Assembly (NCBI GenBank): GCA_963930655.1
Contig: OZ005607.1
Span: forward strand, 20,286,374-20,350,373
Direction: 5' to 3'
From: Myrica gale
Lineage: Eukaryota > Streptophyta > Magnoliopsida > Fagales > Myricaceae
DNA length: 64,000 nt
Shown: in pieces, positions 57,248-64,000 of the stretch
How the letters are laid out: each line of letters starts with the position of its first letter
Numbering within the stretch: position 1 is the first letter of the stretch
Made by a program: the position numbers and the translations under genes
The notes under the pieces: model-generated
Told to the model about the DNA's origin: nothing
What the model saw: the letters and a program-made list of their open reading frames with translations, nothing else
The model's database searches: none

Positions 57248-57607
57248 TGGGGTCCACACCCATAAAAGATAGACTTAGAATAGAAGTAGACTTATTGTGG
57301 AAGTCTACTTGCTCTCTACTTCTAGTTTATCTAGGATTCTCTTAGGGTTTTCTCTTTGTATTCTTCCCTATAAATAAGAGGCTTATGTTATAGGAGAAGA
57401 GACACGTGAGCACGTGAGATCGTGTGCATTGGGCAAAGAGAGAGGAAGAGAAAGAGGGTGGTGTGACTATTGTATTGGGGCGGGCAGAGTAATTTTCTTA
57501 GGCTTTCTTAATAAAATTGCTCTGGGGTGGACGTAGGCCGGATTGGGGCCGAACCACGTAAATCTGGTGTTCCTTTTCTTTGAATTTTCGTGTCGCTTTT
57601 CCCAACA
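57248..57607 (+). repeat. Probable solo copia LTR
   Basis: 360 bp starting TGGGGTCCACACCC and ending CCCAACA. It has a TATAAATAAGAGGC promoter at 57371 and the TGGACGTAGGCCGGATTGGG / GCCGAACCACGTAAAT block typical of copia R-U5 regions. Flanks are TTTTT and GTTTT, a near-match target duplication. No second LTR was found. Confidence 0.7.
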
Positions 57608-59690
57608 GTTTTATGTTCGAAAATTTTACAAAAGATTGTGATGCACTACAAAATCAATAATAAAATATTGAAGGCTACAAATTTAAAGGACCGGGCACAA
57701 TTGTTAACCCTGTTTTTTGTTCAGCCCATTTGGTTAATCGGGAGGAGGATGCAAGAAGCCCAGTCCAGTAGTGTTCGCCCGAGTGGTTGGTTGGTGGGGC
57801 GAACCGAACGCTTGCAGACTGAGAAGCCCATTTGGTTCATCTGCTATTTTTAATTCTCCACTTAATAAAAGGAACGCATCGCCGATTCAATCCACCTTAA
57901 TTGCCGTAGAAAAAAAAAAATCCACCTTAATTGCATCTGTCGTGACAGCAAAAAACCGAAACCTTATTTCTCATGTCATCTCAACACGTTTGATACCCTG
58001 GCCCCAAATCTGCCTGCATCCTAAGCTCTGAACGAACCGTTCTGCAGTGCATAACAAAGAAGAACATGTTGATTTTTTTTTGTGCAAATAGATACAAATT
58101 TAGGAGTACAAATTATATCTATTCTTGATTGGTAAGGACGTAGTTGTCTTCCGAAATAGATGTAAAGTCAATCAAAAATTTATCTAGAAAAAATTAGAAT
58201 TGAGTTTGAATTGTTTGATTCAATTACAAGAGAGATAGACACAGCAAATATTGAATACTATATGATTTATATTATTTTATAATTAATATGGACAACATTA
58301 AATATTATAGGACCTGTAGAATATATCTATCTCTCTTTGAATTGGATGATCTAATTCAAACATCAAATTAGATAGGACCTTGATGCTAAAATTAAACTCT
58401 ACAATTCTAAACTACCACTTCATTGGAAATTTTTTTCTCCAACCATCAACTTTGGCCATTGATTTCTCCAACTATCAATTTTTAACAAATTATCTCTCAA
58501 GTCTAGATCTGAAAATTGAAATAAATGAAAGAGTTAATGTCGTGTGGCACAATACCAACAATTACATATTAGATTAGAAAGAAACTAGTTTAGGGTTAAT
58601 ACTTTAGAAAAGTCAAATTATAAATGAGGTAGCAATTGTAAATTAATGAGTGTAATTCTCTTTTTTCATGAAAAAAGGGTTCCGATTTGCACATAATATA
58701 ATATTATGTAATTACAAGATGGATGATAATAATTGAATACCCTCAAATTTCTATAAATTACCTTCAAAATTGTTAACCAAGGGATTGCAGGTTTTCCTGT
58801 TTAAGGTTGGGCAAAAATTTCGATAAGAATCAGAAATTTCGATTCCGGGTCCAGTATATACTTGAAGCGGAACCGGAAGTCATTTTTTATAATTTTCAGA
58901 ACCGAAAATTCCCGCAAAATTAATGGAATTTCTAGTTCCTATTTTTCTAAAAAAATAAATTAAAAATAGTGCTCAAAATAAATATAACATATGGAAATTG
59001 ATTGAATGTTTATTTAGATTTTAGATGAATATTTTACATTTATTGTTAATTTATGATGAATAACTAAAAATTACAGAAATTTCCGGTTCCTTTTTTATTT
59101 TTTAAATAGGGCTCAAAATAAAGTATGACATATAGAATTTGCTTGAATGTTTATTTTATAATCTATATTTTGGATAAATATTTTACATTTATAGTTAATT
59201 TATGATGAATAACAGAAAAATCTTCCCAAAAATCGGTCAAAAAATATTTTTAAGTCATTAGGGCCTCATAAAAATGTCTAAAAATGCCCACAAACCAAAC
59301 CAGAATTTTCGGTTCCATTTCAAACAAAACAAATTGCATTACATTGAGTACCGAAATTGGTTATTCCAGTTTCATCCGTTTCAGTACCTACTCTTATTCC
59401 TGTGTTTCATGTTCTTGAATGAAGTATAGTTTTTAATTATTTTAGACTCCTTAAATAAATTAAGAAATTATTTGACATGATTATAGGGATTTTTTTTTCT
59501 AAAGAGAATGATATGATTTTTGTGAAAGACTAGAAGAGTGCACAAGAGCCGACCACATAGGATTATAGCCACACCGAAGTGGTTAGACGGAGGCACTCAG
59601 ACACTCGCTCGTTTCGATTTTTTAAAATCTACCTATTTTTCTTAATTATTTTTATTCCCTATTATTTTTTACAGTAAATTTTATAAATGT
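57608..59690. other. Unassigned interval upstream of the E2F-like exon
   Basis: 58800-59400 contains AT-rich sequence with repeated (G/A)AACCGGAA / TTTCGGTTCC modules and a doubled segment (ATTTTACATTTAT(T/A)GTTAATTTATGATGAATAAC near 59030 and 59180), an unclassified repeat. No coding frame was recognised. Confidence 0.5.
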
Positions 59691-59997
59691 TCCCTCCATA
59701 TCTATATCCGAACCAAATTCCCTCCTTCCTGCCCTTTGTTTCCCTCGTTTTCTGCTATCTTTCTATCTACTGCTTTTTTTTCCTTCACTCCAAACACCCA
59801 GTAAGATCTCCGTACTTTCTCCTTCCCCCCAGCCAATTCTGCCTTCAAGTTATCCCATCCGTTTCCCCTCAATTGCCTCCAATTCCTCAGAATCTAAGTA
59901 CTGTCTTTATGCCTCTGTCTGACTGTCTGCCTCTCTCTGAACCCCCAGAGGGCCCAAACCGCGAAGCCCACCAGCCTCGATCTCTCTTTTTGGCCCC

Positions 59998-60180
59998 ATG
60001 TTGGGTCCGCGAGCTGCCACCCCGTCGGAGCAGCCTCCGCCCGAGCAGATCATGGAGCAGCAGCTGCCGTTCTCGCCTTTCAAGCCGTCGTTCGGCGCTC
60101 CAGCAGACTATCACCGCTTCACTGATCCTCCCCACGGCACCGCTGATCACCAGGCTGAGGCCATCGTCCTAAAGTCTCCT
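59998..60180 (+). CDS. First coding exon of an E2F-like transcription factor, rest not visible
   Basis: ATG at 59998, 61 codons, ends at a GTGAGT donor. It reads MEQQLPFSPFKPSFGAPADY, HRF, then HQAEAIVLKSP. Plant E2FA/B/C proteins start with this same order: a Pro-rich lead, (R/Q)HLPF..KPPF..(D/E)YHRF, then (D/E)AIV(V/L)KSP just before an intron. E2Fs pair with DP and drive G1/S genes at TTTCCCGC sites. A CT-rich leader precedes it (59690-59997). The second exon (KRK.., then the winged-helix DNA-binding domain) was not found in the next 2.9 kb, and a relic TNL follows on the other strand. It is either a gene with a very long first intron or an orphan 5' fragment. Confidence 0.7.
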
Positions 60181-60538
60181 GTGAGTTTTACTTTAGTTTG
60201 TTTCTTTTCTTATAGTAATAAAATTTGTGCCTTTTGCGTTTATAGAGTTTGTGATTGGAGAGTACTCTTGGGGATCTTGTTAGCGAGTGAACGGGGTGGA
60301 TTGTTGAGCTTTGGATTTTGTGGAATGAGTGATAGGAAGGAGTTTTCCGGTCGGATTTGTTGAAATTGAGGAACAAGTTTATTGCTTTCTTTTAGTGGAG
60401 TGAGATTTAAGGTCTATTTATGTGTGAACTTTAGCTCGCTTTGGCAGTTCTTTTTCCTTGCTATGTGAGGTTGGTGACTGGTTGGATCTTCATGGTACTT
60501 TGATTGACTTCATTGCTTCCTTAATCAATACAACTCAG

Positions 60539-60571
<33 letters not shown>

Positions 60572-63111
60572 GTTTGTGGTTAGGGGGTGGGGGCTCTGGT
60601 TTTCAGAACAGTTGACCATTTGCATTTGGTGGTTGCTGTGTTTATTGTTTGTCATATGTTTGGAACTATGATTGAGATCGTCATCAACCACGCATTGGAT
60701 AATGAATGCTTTCTTTTCCTGGAGATTCATTTTGCAAGTTATCAATAAAGCACATTAGAATGGAAGCTATTAATGCTTTTCTTAATGATGAGATATTGGC
60801 TAACGCTTTCTTACTGATTTGGTTGGGCTTTATTTATGCTCAACTTCCTGCTTTATATTTCAGTGACAAGTTTCCCATTTCAAGTTTCTATAGTCTTTCT
60901 TAGCCTCTGTTAGAAATTATGAGTAGAATTTATTGTAATACTTCAGCCATGGGTGGATCTTCTTGCAAGCAGTAGAGTGCCCTATGAAGTGAATTATAGC
61001 GTTACAGTAAATTAGCTTTTCAGAATCAATGTTCTAAGTATGTCCTGAGAAATATGGTAAGATAATGAAATATGGACCTATCACACTAGAAAATGTTTTA
61101 AGAAGCTGGGGGTGATATCAATATTTCCATTGTAGTCATAAAAAGCTGCCAGAGAGTCAGTGGTAAGCAACTGGTAGCGAATATGTTAATATACTAAAAC
61201 ATCAGTGATCAAAGTACTATGTAATTTTTGTCAGCAAAAAAAAGATGTTGATGGATGGATATGACAATGGCATGTACGGGATTGGTGATCTAGATGCCTC
61301 AGTAAAATTGGGGATTGATATACTGCCTTATTCAATTAGGATTCTAACTATAGAATTTCCTGACATAGTTACATGCAGGATGACATATTAGATAATTGTA
61401 CATATTAATGCAATTATTTCCCAAGGTCTTATCAAAAGATATGTTGATACATCTGTGCCAGGTGCTCATCAACTAACCATTTTCATGAACATGCACCATT
61501 GACAAGTATTTCAAACTGAAAGAACTATCTTTACCATCGTATCCATGCAATGTCCATCATCACATAGTAGGTGATACAATTAGCTAGGGTATATATTTAC
61601 TGAAGCATAATTAACTAGTAGAGGCATTGGTGGGGTTTGATTGTCAAAATTTTGGTATATGAGAATTAGTGAAAAAGTAAAGAGAGAGATGATTTGAGTG
61701 AATTTTTTATGTTTATTTTGATAAAAAGAGATGATTTGATGGGGAGGAAGGGATTATTTTATAATTATTTTATTATGCCAAATATTTAGCAGCCAAACAC
61801 CACCACGTGTGAGTTTGATGCCCAGGTTTTGAAATGTCTGAATTGTACATTTTATGGTAGAGTAACTGCCTATTGACACATTTAAATTGTATATTAGGGC
61901 AGGTGAGCTCCTACCCTCCTATCATAGTAAGTTTTTGTCAAGGTGTTATGGGTGGTATAAAGTTTGGGTTATCCTCGTCCATGTATAGATAACTGCAATG
62001 TTAAGCCAATTTCCTGTAGTGGAGAAATTGCTTCTGTAACAGACATCTCATCTCTTATATCAGGAATCTTTGTTGATGATGAACTGCTGTGCTGTCGGAA
62101 CCTTTGCTAAAACTCTCATTTACAGTATTTCTTTAGTCGTCTATCTTTCTTTTTTTGGATATTTAATCTGAAGTCATTGCCCTTCACATTCAGAACCATA
62201 AACATAAATGAAGGCACGGCAGGGCCATGAAGAAATCCTCCTGCAAAAAATGAGAGATCTTTTGAGCAGATTGTATCTTTATTACAGAAATTGGCTCATG
62301 GGAATGAGATTACAGCGAAAGCTTTCTTCTTTGGAGATTTTATACTCAAATATGTCGGCCTCTCCTAGCTTATTGCAATTCAAATTTTCTGTGGCCAAAG
62401 CATGCTAGAATTCGTCTCTTTCTGGAACTAAAGCGCCTCTTAAATTTCACGTGGGCACTTGGAAGACAAATCTCTTTGTGGCAAGACATGAACTGGTAGT
62501 CTTCTTCGTGGTTTAGCTGTGTCTAATTGCATTAACTTCTGGTGCTCATATATAGTTGGCCCGCTGCAGGGTCACTGATCGTGGATGATCTAAGCACTCA
62601 GAGGTCCACAAGAACATGTCACACTTTGCCTATGTACCCTTTAGGAACATTGTTGTGTACTAACCAGGATACTGTAGCAAGAGCTATACGAGCAATATTT
62701 TAAAACAAAATAACGAGTAAGACCGAAATTCTGCTTTTTTTAAAAAGCTTAATTAGTCCACTAGCTTTTCAGTACTGTCTAGTCCTAAACTGGTCCTTAG
62801 GGCAAGTTTCGCCTAATCCTAAATTGGCCACATCATGACAAAGCATTCCATAAGGACTAGTATAGGATGAAATTTACCCTAGATACCAGTTTTAGTTTGG
62901 GCAATACTTCAGACTAATGGAATAATTAAGCCTTAAAAAAAGAGACATTATATATTAGATGACACAAAATCAATTGATGTAATAAAATGAAAGAAAAATT
63001 ACCACATAAAGTAGAAAATGGATACATTCATACCATATGCCTCAAATTCGATGCATGTGTGAAGAACGAGTGGGCCGGGAAAGGATCATTTTTCATTACC
63101 TGCAATAACAT
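60181..63111. other. Region downstream of the E2F-like exon
   Basis: Contains a CT microsatellite (about 60538-60571) and a MITE copy (about 61645-61800). No E2F exon 2 or other gene was recognised. The frames at 60706 and 62208 have no family resemblance. Confidence 0.5.
61645..61800. mobile_element. MITE copy (GCGTTTGTTT family), inverted orientation
   Basis: CAAAATTTTGGTATATGAG and GTGAAAAAGTAAAGAGAGAG on one side, CCAAATATTTAGCAGCCAAA and ACACC on the other. Confidence 0.5.
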
Positions 63112-63770
63112 TTAACGCTTTCTTTTACTGCCGACTACTTGCATTCCTTTACTGCCATCAACTACTTTCATTCCTTTACTGCCATCAACTTGATCCTCAT
63201 GATCCCCATCCCAATCTTCACTGCTATCCCAAACCTCATCCTCATCCACATCCCAATCATGATCCTCATAATAGTTAATGAGCTACAGCAGAAGTGTTAA
63301 TTAAAAGCAGGTCAGAATCATCAATTTAGACGAAAAATTATTCTTTAGCCATTGAAATGATATGCTTGTAGTAACGAGATCAATTAAGGAGAGAGGTTGC
63401 ATGACATCACTAACCTTCTTCGAATAATAAGGAAAATGGTTTTAGAATTTGTATTCCGAACCAGGAGGAACAATGCTACTATACAACTCTGAAACATTAT
63501 CTTCATATACTAGACGCCCCCTTGACTCTTTCTCCCGTAACATAGCCCTTTCGAAACCACCCAGGTCAAACATTATCTTCGTATCGTTCGTACCGTCATC
63601 CAAAATCTCCAGGTGTTCATAAAACCATTGAGCTGGTATATGAACCCACAATCCCAACGGCACCCGGTGGTCAAATACGTTTTTTTGGTATACGACAAAT
63701 ATGGCATATCCAAGCCACTTCCTACTGCCATCCACATTTGAAGGTATACTAAACTTGGTTCCAAGCATAT
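63112..63770 (-). pseudogene. C-terminal relic of a second TNL gene: C-JID domain and acidic tail exon
   Basis: 63770-63442 reads LGTKFSIPSNVDGSRKWLGY, AIFVVYQKN and GLWVHIPAQWFYEHLEI, the C-JID jelly-roll domain. It is similar in order to the last exon of the intact TNL at 25.3-25.9 kb. A TAA follows PPGSEYKF. A second exon (about 63285-63112, after CTTCTGCTGTAG) reads LINYYEDHDWDVDEDEVWDS and HEDQVDGSKGMKVVDGSKGM and ends GSKRKR, an acidic tail with a basic end. The two exons are joined by a plausible intron, though the donor (GAAGAAG|GTTAGT) is beyond the TAA. The TIR, NBS and LRR parts are missing, since the upstream side is cut by a hAT-like terminus at 63771. Confidence 0.75.
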
Positions 63771-64000
63771 CAGGGCCGGCTCAGTAAAAATAGGGGCTAA
63801 AGCAGAGAGATTAAAAGCGAGGCCTTTTTATTTTTGAATATAATAAAAAATAAATTTTAAACAGATATTTACTTTAAAATGCTCTTGTATGGTATGAAAT
63901 AAAAATTACATAATTTTTTTTTTACAAAATATAGCTACAGATGGATTTTGAGGAAAAAATTATTTCACAACACAACTTTATGTATGAAATATGTTTTTGT
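63771..64000. mobile_element. hAT-like terminus running off the right edge
   Basis: It starts CAGGGCCGGCTCAGTAAAAA and continues GGGGCTAAAGCAGAG, the opening seen in many plant hAT-derived elements (CAGGGCCGGC). It breaks the C-JID reading frame of the TNL relic. The other end and the 8-bp target duplication are outside the window. Confidence 0.5.

Noticed and set aside
58905..58920. TTCCCGC site upstream of the E2F-like exon as an autoregulatory E2F site
   Set aside because: It is about 1.1 kb from the start codon, inside an unclassified repeat rich in similar GGTTCC/GGAAC modules. Not specific.
1..64000. tRNA, rRNA or snoRNA genes
   Set aside because: I looked for cloverleaf A/B-box patterns and found none. 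The only tRNA-like matches are the short primer-binding sites of the LTR elements.

Overview
This is a nuclear window from a flowering plant, almost certainly a eudicot. It carries an intact TIR-NBS-LRR (TNL) resistance gene, a class absent from grasses, spliceosomal introns throughout, and a dense load of Ty1/copia, CACTA, MULE-like, LINE and MITE sequence. I cannot name the species. Real genes are few and most of the window is nested or decayed transposable elements.

Layout. 1-657: relic of a FAR1-related gene, minus strand, with several stops. 1648-3956: intact four-exon ACD11-like glycolipid-transfer gene, plus strand. 4374-13414: near-complete Sirevirus-type copia element, minus strand, with two 1568-bp LTRs and TSD CTTGC. 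13794-20635: CACTA element with TSD TCA. It has no transposase and carries exons copied from two host genes, UMP1 (proteasome maturation) and an AIMP1-like tRNA-synthetase cofactor. Both elements split one older LINE-like remnant. 20.9-24.5 kb: RNase H and LINE debris and a mini-copia element. 24588-24845: broken copy of ACD11-like exon 3. 25340-29533: intact five-exon TNL gene, minus strand. 30021-31566: MULE-like element with long TIRs. 31.6-34.2 kb: tandem copies of a SEN1-like helicase fragment with a hairpin MITE. 34.7-44.2 kb: a CACTA end and two mismatched Sirevirus halves, one of them hit by a small CACTA-like insert. 44.95-45.9 and 55.1-56.3 kb: a direct segmental duplication. 46.0-46.5 kb: TIR relic. 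48.3-52.4 kb: CACTA element with a Transposase_24 gene. 53385-53913: TRIM with TSD ATATA. 57.2-57.6 kb: probable solo LTR. 59998-60180: first exon of an E2F-like gene. 63.1-63.8 kb: C-terminal relic of a second TNL, ending at a hAT-like terminus.

How the genes may relate. ACD11 and TNL immunity are linked in Arabidopsis, where the autoimmunity of acd11 mutants needs the TNL LAZ5. Here an ACD11-like gene and a TNL lie about 21 kb apart. A fragment of the ACD11-like gene sits just past the TNL stop codon, in the opposite orientation to it, so TNL read-through RNA would be antisense to ACD11-like exon 3. The ACD11-like protein also has replacements at lipid-headgroup positions. These are inferences from reading the sequence, and no database search was possible.
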